DNA from: an uncultured Paracoccaceae bacterium
GTDB taxonomy: Bacteria; Pseudomonadota; Alphaproteobacteria; Rhodobacterales; Rhodobacteraceae
Direction of reading: 5' to 3'
NCBI GenBank assembly: GCA_947492825.1
Contig: CANLNT010000001.1
Coordinates: 682,001-746,000, forward strand
Length of the DNA: 64,000 bases
The position numbers and the translations under genes are program-made. The number at the start of each line of letters is the position of its first letter. Position 1 is the first letter of the stretch. The notes under the pieces were generated by a model that saw nothing but the letters and a program-made list of their open reading frames with translations, was not told where the DNA came from and searched no databases. This document shows, one piece after another, positions 10,054-18,852 of this stretch.

Positions 10054-10475
10054 TGGCCGGTGTTTTCCATGCTGGCCCAGGGTTCTTGCGCGGTCAGGCT
10101 TTCGCCCTTCTGCAGCAATTCGATTGAGACATTGTCGGGCGACCGCACAAAGGCCATATGCCCATCGCGCGGTGGCCGATTGATCACCACGCCATTGTCC
10201 ATCAGATGCTGGCACAGCGCGTAGATATCATCGCAGGCATAAGCCAGATGCCCGAAATGGCGGCTGTCAGAGGGCAGGCCGTCGTCGCCATCCCAGTTAT
10301 ATGTCAGCTCAACCGGGCAATCCTCGTCGCCGGGGGCGGCCATGAAGATCAGCGAAAAACGCCCGCCTTCATTGTCGTGACGGCGGATTTCTTCCATGCC
10401 GAGAAGACGGAAAAAGGCTTGCGTGGCCTCCAGATCCTTCACCCGGATCATGGTGTGCAGATATTTTAATGACAT
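10047..10475 (-). CDS. gloA: VOC-family lactoylglutathione lyase (glyoxalase I)
   Basis: The protein has 142 residues, the length of bacterial glyoxalase I. It opens with LHTMIRVKDLEATQAFFRLLG and contains two VOC beta-alpha-beta-beta-beta modules. His8 of LHTMIRV, Glu56-type VELTYNW, His of GHLAYACDD and a C-terminal IELLQKGE Glu match the expected metal ligands. It converts methylglyoxal-glutathione hemithioacetal to S-lactoylglutathione. AAAGGAA precedes the ATG. It heads an operon with two DUF1194 genes, an unexplained association. Confidence 0.85.
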   Translation of the reverse strand: MSLKYLHTMIRVKDLEATQAFFRLLGMEEIRRHDNEGGRFSLIFMAAPGDEDCPVELTYNWDGDDGLPSDSRHFGHLAYACDDIYALCQHLMDNGVVINRPPRDGHMAFVRSPDNVSIELLQKGESLTAQEPWASMENTGHW

Positions 10476-10534
10476 GCTTGGTTCCTTTGCTGGTTGCGCC
10501 AGAAACTAGCACAGACGTGGCGAAGGCCAAGCGG

Positions 10535-12010
10535 TCAGAACGAGGAAACGAAATTCAACCCGATGTTATTGGTGTCGCGCGTAAACCGGCTGATATTGCT
10601 GGTCGACTTTTCGGCCGACAGGCTGACAACCGGGCTGAACCCGGCGTATTGGATGTCGGGGAAAGTGATATCAAGCCCCAGCGACCGCACCTTGTCTTCG
10701 CGCCCGCCCAGCACCGGGATCAGCCCGACGTTGTAGGCCGGAAACTCTTGCTTGCTCAGCCCGGCAGAGACGGAAAACTGTGCAGGCCCAAGGCGATAGC
10801 GCGGGCTATATCGCCCCTGAAACGACCATTGGGTCGAGGTTTGGTTGACCCGGTCACTGTCGCTTTGGGTCAGTCCCAGCGTCCCAGATAGCTGGCTGCC
10901 GTCCGAAAACTGATGCACCACCGTCGCCCGTGCGCCCTTGCGATCCACATCCGCCGTGGGCCCGTCTGCACTGTCCTGCCGCTCTGCGAAACCAGACAAG
11001 ATCAGGCGTTGCCGGTCGTTGAGCGTGCGCACATAGCTTAACGAAACGCGGCCAAAATCATAGTAGGGGTCACCGGCATAGCGGACTTGCCCAAGGGTCA
11101 GCTCGACCGTGCCAAGCGAGGCCCCGAAAATGCGGTCATACCGCAGGCCGATTTGTGCGATATCTGACGAAAAATCGCGATTGCCATTCAGTGGTTCGGG
11201 CGGCAAACCCTCGCCCCTGTCTGCGGCCTCAACACTTGCCTGGAACTCCGCGGCGCGGGCGTCGCGCGCTTCTTTTGAAAGCCGCACGCGCGTCGCATCA
11301 TAGGAAAACGACAATTGCACCCGGCTTGTTGCGGTCTCGTAGGCGCGGTACTGTGTCGTGATCCCGTACCGTAGAATGATGCCTGACAGCGCCTGCGCGT
11401 CTACGGAATTCGCCCCGCCAAATTCGGCGATTTCAGCCAAAACCGTGTTTTCGTCGAGCGGAGTCAGCCGCAAGTAGTCAAACGTCAGTTGCGCGTCCTG
11501 CGTCCCGCCATTCACATTCCCAGATGGTGTGACCGAAAAGTTTAACTGTGTTGACCACGGATTAACCCGCGCCACCTGCTGTGCATCCGCGATTGTCCGC
11601 TTGGTCTCGGCTTCGTTCGGCGCATGGATTAGCGCCCGGCGCAGCCAGAGCGACGACAGGGTAAAACGCCCCTCGTTTGCAGCGGCAAGTGCTGTCTGGC
11701 GCGCAGCACCATACCGTTGCACCTGCGAGGTCGACAGGGCAAAGGCGCGCTGACCTGCCTTGCGTCCGTCTTCCGCCCGTCCGACCTGAGGCAGCGCATT
11801 TGCCAATATCAGATAGGCGTCGCGGTCGTTCGGATTTGCCTGCAGCAGGGCCATCGCAATGTCGATCGCCAGCTGCGGATTGCCCTCGAGCGTCGCCCGC
11901 GCCGCAATTTGCCGGGCCTCATCAAAGGGGATATCAACTGTGGTTTGTGCGGTCGGCGCCGTCGCCCAAAAGACCGCGCAGATCAGTGCTGCGGCCTTAC
12001 GGATTGACAT
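10535..12010 (-). CDS. Slam-like outer-membrane surface lipoprotein assembly modulator (DUF560)
   Basis: The protein has about 491 residues. After a signal peptide (ends TAPTAQ) come TPR-like helices (about 25-140: LEGNPQLAIDIAMALLQANPNDRDAYLILANALPQ shows the pattern in part). A NPWSTQLNFSVTPSGNVNGG boundary precedes a C-terminal domain of alternating strands ending NIGLNFVSSF, typical of a DUF560 barrel. Slam proteins move lipoproteins to the outer surface. The adjacent upstream gene encodes a candidate substrate lipoprotein whose stop overlaps this gene. An alternative ATG lies at 12028. Confidence 0.78.
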   Translation of the reverse strand: MSIRKAAALICAVFWATAPTAQTTVDIPFDEARQIAARATLEGNPQLAIDIAMALLQANPNDRDAYLILANALPQVGRAEDGRKAGQRAFALSTSQVQRYGAARQTALAAANEGRFTLSSLWLRRALIHAPNEAETKRTIADAQQVARVNPWSTQLNFSVTPSGNVNGGTQDAQLTFDYLRLTPLDENTVLAEIAEFGGANSVDAQALSGIILRYGITTQYRAYETATSRVQLSFSYDATRVRLSKEARDARAAEFQASVEAADRGEGLPPEPLNGNRDFSSDIAQIGLRYDRIFGASLGTVELTLGQVRYAGDPYYDFGRVSLSYVRTLNDRQRLILSGFAERQDSADGPTADVDRKGARATVVHQFSDGSQLSGTLGLTQSDSDRVNQTSTQWSFQGRYSPRYRLGPAQFSVSAGLSKQEFPAYNVGLIPVLGGREDKVRSLGLDITFPDIQYAGFSPVVSLSAEKSTSNISRFTRDTNNIGLNFVSSF

Positions 12011-12935
12011 TGTCGCAGATCGCCGCATCTCCGCTGTTGCCGCATTTGGTCAGCACAAACAGGCCTTGCTCGGCTTCATTCTCAACCGTCGGAATGAATT
12101 CCTCGATAAAGATGCCGCCCGCAATGCCAGAGGCCTGAACACCACCAAACGTACCCGCCCAGCTGCCAATCTCGGTCTGACCCGGATCTTCGACCGTGCC
12201 AAGGAATTGTCCGTTCTCGTCAAACTCCGTAACAATCAGCACCACGTTGTCCAGCGGTGCATTGCCGAAATCAACAACCTCGCGGTTGTAGATCAATCCG
12301 TTCACGGTGTTGTCCGAAAAGTCCGCGTTGATAAAGATGTCGCCCGTCACCCGTGACGCCTGTCCGGGGGCCAAGGCCGGATCAACACCAGCCGGGAAAG
12401 GCAGCGCCTCGTTTGGGCGAGGTGCATCAAGGTTCAGCATGCCCACATAGTCCCCGGCATAGGACACAAGCCCATTGTTGGGCTGCGATGGCGTATGCGC
12501 AGAATAGGCCCCGTTCTGTTCAAAGTAGGTGCCAGAGAAGAACTTGTTGAACTGCCCGCCATCCATCACCAGCACGCCGGTTACACCACTTTTGGTCTGG
12601 GCCATGCCGATGAAAATCCGGTCAAGCGGGTCTTCTTGCTGACTGAACGCGCGGTAGCCGGGCACATCCAATGCCGCATTGCGCTCATAAATCGCGTCCG
12701 TCGGCGTGGAATCAAGTGAGGTAATCTGCACCGACAGGAAATTCCCGCCCGCCCGATACGTCGCCGTTTCCAGATTGCGACCAACGGCCTCGGGAATACC
12801 CGCCGCTGAAACCGGCTCTGCATCCTCGTCCTCGACAGGGACCTCATCGCCAATCGGTGCAAACGTAAATGGCTGCGCATTGTCACAAGCGGCAAGCAAC
12901 GCCAGCAGCGCGGCAGTGGTCAAAAGACGGTTCAT
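11997..12935 (-). CDS. Lipoprotein, likely Slam substrate (TbpB-like barrel)
   Basis: The protein has 312 residues. The signal peptide ends in LLALLAAC, a lipobox with Cys17, followed by an acidic linker (VPVEDEDAEP). The body is strand-rich, with a repeated glycine/hydrophobic pattern (GDIFINADFSDNTVNG, GSWAGTFGGVQASGIAGG) resembling the eight-stranded barrels of transferrin-binding-like surface lipoproteins. Two C-terminal Cys residues (TKCGNSGDAAICDN) may form a disulfide. It is immediately upstream of and overlapping the Slam-like gene, the usual substrate-translocator arrangement. No ligand can be predicted. Confidence 0.72.
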   Translation of the reverse strand: MNRLLTTAALLALLAACDNAQPFTFAPIGDEVPVEDEDAEPVSAAGIPEAVGRNLETATYRAGGNFLSVQITSLDSTPTDAIYERNAALDVPGYRAFSQQEDPLDRIFIGMAQTKSGVTGVLVMDGGQFNKFFSGTYFEQNGAYSAHTPSQPNNGLVSYAGDYVGMLNLDAPRPNEALPFPAGVDPALAPGQASRVTGDIFINADFSDNTVNGLIYNREVVDFGNAPLDNVVLIVTEFDENGQFLGTVEDPGQTEIGSWAGTFGGVQASGIAGGIFIEEFIPTVENEAEQGLFVLTKCGNSGDAAICDNVNP

Positions 12936-13109
12936 CGGTCGGATACCTGTCGTGTGTTCAAAAAATCAACATCATCATCCGTGCCCCACCGGGGCAAGTC
13001 AATCGCCAACACAGAACCCCATCGGTTTTCTTTTCCGCATATGGAGGTTTTGCCGCGCCCTGCGTCTAGATATAGTGTCCGACGACTCAGCACCCCACAG
13101 GAGTAGCCC

Positions 13110-14012
13110 ATGCCCGTCACCGACACGCAACAGGCCGAAATTGATCTTTTGCGCCAGCAGTCCAAACCGACCCTGCGCGCCGTGTCCGAGGGCATGGAAA
13201 AGCACCTCTATCTGGCCCACGATGTGCTCGACCACGGATTCGTCCGGGTCATCGACTACATGGGCGACGATGCCGCCATCTGTCAGGCCGCGCGCGTCAG
13301 CTACGGCAAAGGCACCAAGTCCGTCTCAAATGACACCGGCCTGATCCGCTACCTGATGCGGCACTGGCACTCGACCCCGTTCGAGATGTGCGAGGTCAAA
13401 CTCCACGTCAAACTCCCCGTCTTTGTCGCGCGCCAATGGATCCGCCACCGCACCGCCAACGTCAACGAATACTCTGCCCGCTACTCGATCCTCGACCGCG
13501 AATTCTACATCCCTGCGCCCGAACACCTCGCCGCGCAATCGGTCGTCAACAATCAGGGCCGGGGCGAAGCCCTCTCAGGCGAAGAAGCCGCCCGCGTGCT
13601 GCGCTACCTCAAGGATGATTCAGCGACCGCCTATGACCACTACGAGGAAATGATCTCGGACGAAGGCCAACAAGGCCTCGCCCGGGAACTCGCCCGCATG
13701 AACCTGCCCGCCAATATCTACACCCAATGGTATTGGAAGGTGGACCTGCACAACCTCTTCCACTTCCTGCGCCTGCGCGCCGACGCCCACGCCCAATACG
13801 AAATCCGCGTCTACGCCGAAGCCATGTGCAAAATCGTCGCCGACTGGGTCCCCGCCGCCTATTCCGCCTTTGAGGACTACCGCCTCGGCGGCGCCGTCCT
13901 GTCTGAAAAGGGCTTGCAGTGCTTGCGGCGGATGCTCGCCGGAGAGACGGTCACGCAAGAGACGTCTGGGATGAGTAAGGGCGAATGGCGGGAGTTTGAG
14001 GCACTTCTTTAG
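13110..14012 (+). CDS. thyX: FAD-dependent thymidylate synthase ThyX
   Basis: The protein has 300 residues. The ThyX motif RHRx7S is present as [11 protein letters not shown] (residues 112-122). The N terminus ([19 protein letters not shown]) and the [19 protein letters not shown] segment are typical of the alphaproteobacterial form. It makes dTMP from dUMP with methylene-tetrahydrofolate and NADPH, using FAD. ACAGGAG precedes the ATG. It is divergent from the lipoprotein gene, with a 174-base intergenic region. No thyA is visible in the window. Confidence 0.96.
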   Translation: MPVTDTQQAEIDLLRQQSKPTLRAVSEGMEKHLYLAHDVLDHGFVRVIDYMGDDAAICQAARVSYGKGTKSVSNDTGLIRYLMRHWHSTPFEMCEVKLHVKLPVFVARQWIRHRTANVNEYSARYSILDREFYIPAPEHLAAQSVVNNQGRGEALSGEEAARVLRYLKDDSATAYDHYEEMISDEGQQGLARELARMNLPANIYTQWYWKVDLHNLFHFLRLRADAHAQYEIRVYAEAMCKIVADWVPAAYSAFEDYRLGGAVLSEKGLQCLRRMLAGETVTQETSGMSKGEWREFEALL

Positions 14013-14050
14013 CACCTCAATTCGTCAGAAATGAAATTGATGAGGACACT

Positions 14051-14554
14051 ATGCAAAGGTTGTTGCCTGTTTTGACATTTCTGGCACTCGCGAGTGTCGC
14101 CTCTGCCCAGGACACCACCAAATCCTTTGGCGAGGTGATCGGCCATCCCGCTCGAATTATTGTTTATCAAACAATTCGTGATTTTGATCAGCAGCTTGCA
14201 GCGCTGGATACCAATCACACTTGGATCGAAGGAAGCGAAGACTGGAACCCACATTCTCAAAGTGACGTGGTCGTTTCCTTCCTCGAAAATGTCGGGGCAA
14301 CTGACTCACTGCCAGATATCGTAAAGCGGGTCTTGGCGACGCAGGAGGTTTCAGATACCGCTGCAAATCTTCGCGTTGATGTCAGTATTGGCGGTCGGGA
14401 TCAGATGTTTTTCTACGTCTTTATGGACCGATTTGGCGATCGATCTTTCAGAACCGTTTCTTGTCTGATGGCGGCGGAAGTCTTCGGTGACTTGTCCGGT
14501 GCGACACGCGACGCAACCAAGCTGCGAAGGCAGGCCTGTGATTCACCGAGCTAG
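14051..14554 (+). CDS. Orphan secreted protein of lower GC
   Basis: The protein has 167 residues with a clear signal peptide (residues 1-19, ASVASA). The mature part has a pair of cysteines (Cys148-type SCLMAA and the C-terminal QACDSPS) that could form a disulfide. No domain is recognised. Its third codon positions are visibly less GC-rich than those of thyX next door, and it contains an internal AATTATTGTTT/AAACAATTC hairpin. This suggests recent acquisition or weak codon selection. It is 38 bases after thyX, next to the RAYT/REP region. Confidence 0.65.
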   Translation: MQRLLPVLTFLALASVASAQDTTKSFGEVIGHPARIIVYQTIRDFDQQLAALDTNHTWIEGSEDWNPHSQSDVVVSFLENVGATDSLPDIVKRVLATQEVSDTAANLRVDVSIGGRDQMFFYVFMDRFGDRSFRTVSCLMAAEVFGDLSGATRDATKLRRQACDSPS

Positions 14555-14858
14555 CAAGCGCTAAGGCGGGCCTTCATCGTACAGTTCCCCCGCCAAGACG
14601 AACTCATCTGTTTCCTGGCCGGTCTGTTTCCCGGCCGCTGCAACACAGCTACCTATTGGCGCGCATTGTTCAACCAGTCACCAATCTGGCTCAGGTTGGT
14701 GGACACGCCGAAACCAACCGTCATGGTTTCTCCAAATGCATCTACCAGACTGTAGGCCGGGGTTCACCCCGCCAAACACCATCTCAACCCAACACAACCA
14801 GCAGGGTCAAACCCGCCCTTCGGACTCCGCCCGTTCGGCCCTGAATTGATCCCGCAGA
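14555..14858. other. Non-coding stretch with REP remnants
   Basis: No credible gene lies in this 304-base gap. It holds a complete REP at 14752-14773 and a degraded inverted partner at 14801-14820, together a decayed REPIN. The remaining sequence shows nothing I can assign. Confidence 0.6.
14752..14820. repeat. Degenerate REP pair (REPIN-like)
   Basis: GTAGGCCGGGGTTCACCCCG starts at 14752. About 27 bases after its palindrome, GCAGGGTCAAACCCGCCCTT (14801-14820) is a decayed inverted copy of the same element. The arrangement is that of the intact REPIN at 15035-15136, about 215 bases further on. Confidence 0.6.
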
Positions 14859-15395
14859 TCAATTCCGAGACGGGCCGAAATCCCGCCACCACGACGAAAA
14901 CGGCCAATCGCGCACATCCTCCACCAACCCATGCTTCACCGGATTGTGCCAACAATACGCCACATGGTTCCGAAAGTCCGCCTCATCCCGGATGTGATGC
15001 TCCCAAAACCGTTTCTGCCACACCGACGTTTCATCCTTGGGTAGGTCGGGGTTTACCCCGACTCTCCGACGTCCGCCAACCGCACCAAACACCTGCTTTT
15101 GACGTGGCGGCGGGGTAAACCCCGCCCTACCCAAGGCTGTAGAAAACCGCGCCTTGATCGCACCGACCCGCTGCCCATAGGCTTTGTCACCGGCAGGCAA
15201 GGACCAAACGCAATGCATGTGATCGGGCAGAACCACCCACGCCGCCACCTCAAACGGACGCTCCGCCTTGGTCCGTGCGACCGCGTCGCGCAACAGATCA
15301 ATATGGCGCACCAATATATCCGTCCCGCGCGCGGCCAAGTTGACGGTCAGAAAGACGCAGGCTCCGGTGACATCTGGGCGGCGATACCTCGACAT
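14859..15395 (-). CDS. REP-associated tyrosine transposase (RAYT)
   Basis: The protein has 178 residues. The HuH motif is HMH at 59-61 in VVLPDHMHCVW. The catalytic Tyr is probably Y147 in HVAYCWHNPVKHGLV, and WQKRFWEHHIRDEADF is the usual preceding block. RAYTs are single-copy Y1 HuH transposases that mobilise REP hairpins. Here the stretch encoding about residues 87-120 is itself an intact REPIN (15035-15136) carried in frame, giving a Pro/Gly/Arg-rich insert between the two catalytic blocks. REPs also flank the gene. Whether the enzyme is still active is unknown. Confidence 0.88.
   Translation of the reverse strand: MSRYRRPDVTGACVFLTVNLAARGTDILVRHIDLLRDAVARTKAERPFEVAAWVVLPDHMHCVWSLPAGDKAYGQRVGAIKARFSTALGRAGFTPPPRQKQVFGAVGGRRRVGVNPDLPKDETSVWQKRFWEHHIRDEADFRNHVAYCWHNPVKHGLVEDVRDWPFSSWWRDFGPSRN
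15035..15136. repeat. REPIN: two inverted REPs with 26-bp arms inside RAYT gene
   Basis: The arm at 15035-15060 (CCTTGGGTAGGTCGGGG and following) and the reverse complement of 15111-15136 agree at 25 of 26 positions. Each arm contains its own REP palindrome (GGGGTTTACCCC / GGGGTAAACCCC). The spacer is 50 bases. The whole unit lies within the RAYT reading frame without a stop. Confidence 0.85.
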
Positions 15396-15669
15396 CGCCG
15401 TACCCTGCCAAATCAGGGTTAATGATCTCTGAAACGCGATGCCGCCCCGCTTGCGCTTCGCGTCTTAACAAAGTCTGAAAATCGTGGGGATGCGGATTAC
15501 TGGAGTGTTAACGCCGGACACCAGCCGAGCCGGCGTTTTCGCAACAAAATCAAGCGAGGCGCACCCGCGCGCCGCGCAGCTTAATCGTGCGTTCATACTT
15601 GCGCATGCCCGTGATGTGTATGCGATGTTTACGGGGTGTGCATCCCACCGCAGCGGCGTTGCGTTAACC

Positions 15670-15879
15670 CTAATCGACCGCTGAAAGGTTACCGGCCATT
15701 TTGCGGCCATCGCGCCCTTCGACCAGTTCATAGGCGATCTTCTGGTCGTCAGCGAGGCCGGTCATCCCCGCCTGTTCCACGGCCGAGATGTGCACGAACA
15801 CATCCGATCCGCCTTCGTCTGGGGCGATAAAACCAAAGCCCTTGGTGGTGTTAAACCATTTGACTGTGCCCGTCGGCAT
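15670..15879 (-). CDS. Cold-shock domain protein (CspA family)
   Basis: The protein has 69 residues, a single cold-shock OB-fold domain. RNP1-like KGFGFIAP and RNP2-like VFVHISAV motifs are present. It binds single-stranded RNA/DNA and acts as an RNA chaperone. It is divergent from the ArsC-like gene. The 274-base region downstream (15396-15669) has no convincing gene; small open frames there overlap this gene or lack ribosome sites. Confidence 0.95.
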   Translation of the reverse strand: MPTGTVKWFNTTKGFGFIAPDEGGSDVFVHISAVEQAGMTGLADDQKIAYELVEGRDGRKMAGNLSAVD

Positions 15880-16003
15880 CTTGAATTCTCCTTGTCACAA
15901 CCGAATTGCGGTCCCATCAACATTAGGGCATTTTTACAAAAGGCAAATGACAACGGCGTGGGCCTGTGCAAATTTGCGCCAACTGCTGAAAAAGGGGGCG
16001 AAA

Positions 16004-16330
16004 GTGCGATTTTTTGGGCTGAAATCCTGCGACACCTGCCGCAAGGCGTTGAAATCGCTGCGCGCCGCCGGGATTGACCCCAAGGTGATCGACGTGCGGG
16101 CCGACGGGTTAACAGATGATGACATCACCGCAATCGTTAACGCCTTCGGTGCGGCAGTTATTAACAAAGCTTCGACCACGTGGCGAAATCTTAACGAAGA
16201 CGAGAAATCTAATGATCCCAGTGACTTGCTGCGCGATCATCCGACCCTGATGAAACGCCCCGTGATCGAAAATGACGGCTGGACGATGGGCTGGAAAGCT
16301 GACGTTCAGGCAACGCACCTTGGAACCTAA
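16004..16330 (+). CDS. ArsC/Spx-family thioredoxin-fold protein
   Basis: The protein has 108 residues from a GTG at 16004. A strong ribosome site (AAGGGGGC) precedes this GTG, and it begins the fold exactly at the first strand (RFFGLKSCDTCRKAL). An upstream ATG at 15947 would add an unlikely leader. A CxxC (CDTC, residues 9-12) stands where arsenate reductases have a single Cys. The C-terminal LMKRPVIENDGWTMGW matches the ArsC/YffB pattern. Such proteins may be glutathione-linked reductases; arsenate as substrate is not supported by context. Confidence 0.8.
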   Translation: MRFFGLKSCDTCRKALKSLRAAGIDPKVIDVRADGLTDDDITAIVNAFGAAVINKASTTWRNLNEDEKSNDPSDLLRDHPTLMKRPVIENDGWTMGWKADVQATHLGT

Positions 16331-16354
16331 CCCTTTGGCACCTATGTATAAAAT

Positions 16355-16720
16355 ATGAGAAACGCAGCTTCTGTCCTGGGCCTGATTGCGGGCCTGATCG
16401 GGATCATCGTGGGCATGTTTGGCTATGGTGCAACCGAACTCGCCGCGCGCGCGCCCGAAGTGGCCGATGCGCTTGATCTCTTTGAGAATCCAGCATTTAT
16501 TCGCTTTGCCAGCTTCGTCGCGCCGCTTCTTGCCATCGCCGGTGGCGCGATGGCCAAGGATCGCGCTTTGTGGGGCGGGATCGCGATGTTGTTGTCCTGT
16601 GCGGCCTTCTACAGCGCCTTCGGTTTCAACGTCGGAACGATGTTTCCCATTGGTTTCGCGGGCTTAGGCGGCGTTCTTGCAATCGTCTCTAGACAACCGG
16701 ATCAGCCCCGCGCCCATTGA
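16355..16720 (+). CDS. Small integral membrane protein
   Basis: The protein has 121 residues and about four hydrophobic segments (about 5-25, 48-65, 71-88 and 93-112). A short amphipathic loop (AARAPEVADALDLFENPAF) separates the first two. I recognise no family with certainty. It is 24 bases after the ArsC-like gene and probably shares its transcript. Its 3' end overlaps the convergent doxX-type gene by about 30 bases. No clear ribosome site is visible before the ATG. Confidence 0.65.
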   Translation: MRNAASVLGLIAGLIGIIVGMFGYGATELAARAPEVADALDLFENPAFIRFASFVAPLLAIAGGAMAKDRALWGGIAMLLSCAAFYSAFGFNVGTMFPIGFAGLGGVLAIVSRQPDQPRAH

Positions 16721-17231
16721 TCAACCGGTCAAGCGACAGCCAGCCGGCACCTTTGAAGACCAGGATCAGCAACAGCAGCACCCAAAGGCTGCGTTGATCC
16801 ATAATTAACGAATCTGAGCTACCATCGAACCACGCGCCAGCTTCGGCGCCGTGACCAATGATGTCGGTCAGGCTTTGCACGACCACAAATCCGATCATCC
16901 CCAGTGCCGCGGGCCGCGTCAGCAGGCCGACAATGATCAGAACCGGCAGAATGAACTCTGCCCATGTTCCCGCCAGCACGATGATGGTGCTGTAACCGGG
17001 CAATTGGCTGACGTCATAGCCAACAGCTTCCATCTGTTTGGGGAAGATCTGCGCGTAGGCCCCCAGTGATGGCGTCCACAGGCCCGCAATCCCGTCGCCC
17101 AGCTTGGTCAGGCCGGAGTTGATGTAATACATAAACAGCACACCGGCAAATGTCAGCCGCGCCAAAAGCGGCAAAAGACTGTCACCAAGCCGGTTCAGTG
17201 ACCCATAGGTGCGGTCAATTAATGCAAACAT
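16689..17231 (-). CDS. DoxX-family membrane protein (BufD-type)
   Basis: The protein has 180 residues with four hydrophobic segments, the DoxX size and topology. It opens LLPLLARLTFAGVLFMYYINSG, a typical DoxX first helix. It is the last gene of a DUF2282-DUF692-DUF2063-DoxX operon, the order of the bufferin bufABCD genes, where BufD is the DoxX member. Its precise role in that system is not settled; a membrane redox or maturation role is possible. Confidence 0.85.
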   Translation of the reverse strand: MFALIDRTYGSLNRLGDSLLPLLARLTFAGVLFMYYINSGLTKLGDGIAGLWTPSLGAYAQIFPKQMEAVGYDVSQLPGYSTIIVLAGTWAEFILPVLIIVGLLTRPAALGMIGFVVVQSLTDIIGHGAEAGAWFDGSSDSLIMDQRSLWVLLLLILVFKGAGWLSLDRLINGRGADPVV

Positions 17232-17242
17232 ATCAAGGCCTT

Positions 17243-17980
17243 TCAGGATATTTCGGTCAGCGCGCCCTGGCGCAGCAACAGACCCAGCATAGCGCCCAGG
17301 TCAAATTCCGGCCCCGCCTTGGACATGGCCACGCCAAGCGCGTGACCAGCCTGCAACGCGGCCAGAAATTCGGCGTCAGCATCGCTGATCAGATGTTGCG
17401 TGGGGTCAAATGCAGGGCGGGTAATCAGCACGTTTTCACCCTGTTTGACCGGTTTTGGCGCATCAGCGATCATGTTGGCCTGCCACAGACCGTAGATCGG
17501 ATGGCTGGACCGGATCACCCGGATCGCGGGCGACAGGGTCAACTTGGTCCCCATCAGCGCATCGGGCGCAATGGCGGACAAAGCGTCGGCTGACACAGGT
17601 GCTGCGTCTGCTGCGTGATAGCTTTCGCGCATCGCGATTTCCAATCGCGCCACATCGGGCAGATAGGGCAGGGATTGTGCCGGGCCAAACCGTTTGAGAA
17701 ACTGCGGCATCTTATCGCCATAGTACATCATCAATGCGGTGTCAGGCAGGTGGGTGCGTAGATAAACGCCTGACATTGCACGAAAAAACGCATCACCGAC
17801 CAGTTTGTAGATCACCGGAAAGGCGCTGATCAGCGCATCGGTCAGGCTGACGGCAACATTGTTGCGGTAGACATCAAACCGCTTGGACGTGGGCGCACCA
17901 GTGCCATCTTGCAGGCCTTCGGGTGCGGGCAAGCTGGGGTCCAGTATCCCCGCCGTAAACTCCGTTTGCGTGACGATCAT
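17243..17980 (-). CDS. bufC: DUF2063 protein, HvfC/BufC-type partner of MNIO enzyme
   Basis: The protein has 245 residues. The N-terminal half (about 1-100, with [20 protein letters not shown] and [16 protein letters not shown]) is the conserved HvfC/BufC N-terminal domain. The C-terminal half is more variable. In bufferin biosynthesis BufC presents the precursor peptide to the DUF692 enzyme BufB. The start codon overlaps the bufB stop (ATGA), indicating coupled production of the two partners. Confidence 0.85.
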   Translation of the reverse strand: MIVTQTEFTAGILDPSLPAPEGLQDGTGAPTSKRFDVYRNNVAVSLTDALISAFPVIYKLVGDAFFRAMSGVYLRTHLPDTALMMYYGDKMPQFLKRFGPAQSLPYLPDVARLEIAMRESYHAADAAPVSADALSAIAPDALMGTKLTLSPAIRVIRSSHPIYGLWQANMIADAPKPVKQGENVLITRPAFDPTQHLISDADAEFLAALQAGHALGVAMSKAGPEFDLGAMLGLLLRQGALTEIS

Positions 17981-18828
17981 GCGGGCACCAGGTCCAATGC
18001 GGCAGCGGCGCGGTCAACCTCAGCGGCCAGCACCGGCCATTCAGGCACATCGGTGTCCCATTCGATCAGCAAGGGCCGGGGGCCGGTCTTGGCGAGCGTA
18101 TAGTCCAGCAGCGCCCAAACCGGATCTGCCACTTCGCGTCCATGGCTGTCGATCAGCAGCGGCGCGCCGTGATCGTCGTGGTCTTCATCATGGCCGCCCA
18201 GATGGATTTCACCCACCTTATCAAGGGGAAAGCTGTCGATATAGCCCTGCGGGGTGAAGCCCAGATTGGTGGCGCTGACGAAGACATTGTTGACGTCGAG
18301 CAACAGGCCACAGCCGGTGCGGGCCACAACCTCGCGCAGGAAATCGGTCTCGGACATCTCGCTTTCCGCAAAGGCGAGGTAGCTGGACGGGTTTTCCAGC
18401 AGCATCTGACGGCCCAGCACATTCTGCACCTCATCAATGTGGTCCGCGACGCGGGCCACGGTGGCGGGCGTATAGGGCAGGGGCAGCAGGTCGTTCAGGA
18501 AATGGCTGTCGTGGGTGGACCACGCCAAATGTTCCGAAAAGCTGGCCGGGTTCAGCCAGCCCACCAGATGTTTCAGACGGGCAAGGTGGTCCGGATCAAG
18601 GCGGCCTTCGCCGCCGATCGACAGGCCAACACCATGCACAGAGATCGGGAATTGTTCGGAAAGGTGGCGCAGTTGCGCAATCGGGCGGCCACCGTCACCC
18701 ATATAGTTTTCGGCGTGGACCTCAAGCCAGCCCAAGGGGCCGGGTGACGTGGTAATATCGCTGTAATGCTGGGGTTTGTAGCCGACACCGGGTTTGGCTG
18801 GCAGAGTGTTTTGCGGCGCATCAAACAT
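17977..18828 (-). CDS. bufB: DUF692 multinuclear iron oxidase (MNIO), BufB-type
   Basis: The protein has 283 residues. It is a TIM-barrel MNIO enzyme with iron ligand motifs: [30 protein letters not shown] and [15 protein letters not shown] enzymes of buf clusters oxidise Cys residues of the BufA peptide to thiooxazole groups that bind copper. The ATG at 18828 starts immediately at the conserved [13 protein letters not shown] block. An upstream start at 18885 would read through the REP-like hairpin at 18853. It is the second gene of the buf operon. Confidence 0.9.
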   Translation of the reverse strand: MFDAPQNTLPAKPGVGYKPQHYSDITTSPGPLGWLEVHAENYMGDGGRPIAQLRHLSEQFPISVHGVGLSIGGEGRLDPDHLARLKHLVGWLNPASFSEHLAWSTHDSHFLNDLLPLPYTPATVARVADHIDEVQNVLGRQMLLENPSSYLAFAESEMSETDFLREVVARTGCGLLLDVNNVFVSATNLGFTPQGYIDSFPLDKVGEIHLGGHDEDHDDHGAPLLIDSHGREVADPVWALLDYTLAKTGPRPLLIEWDTDVPEWPVLAAEVDRAAAALDLVPA

Positions 18829-18852
18829 CGGTTCGGACCTTTGGACGTCAGG

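Noticed and set aside
14859-15395. Full insertion sequence around the RAYT gene
   Set aside because: RAYT genes are normally single-copy and immobile. No terminal repeats or target duplications were seen beyond the REPs.
15465-15731. Small frames on both strands between the RAYT gene and cspA (15484-15684 plus, 15465-15731 minus)
   Set aside because: They have no ribosome sites or recognisable domains, and both overlap the 3' end of cspA. Treated as non-coding.
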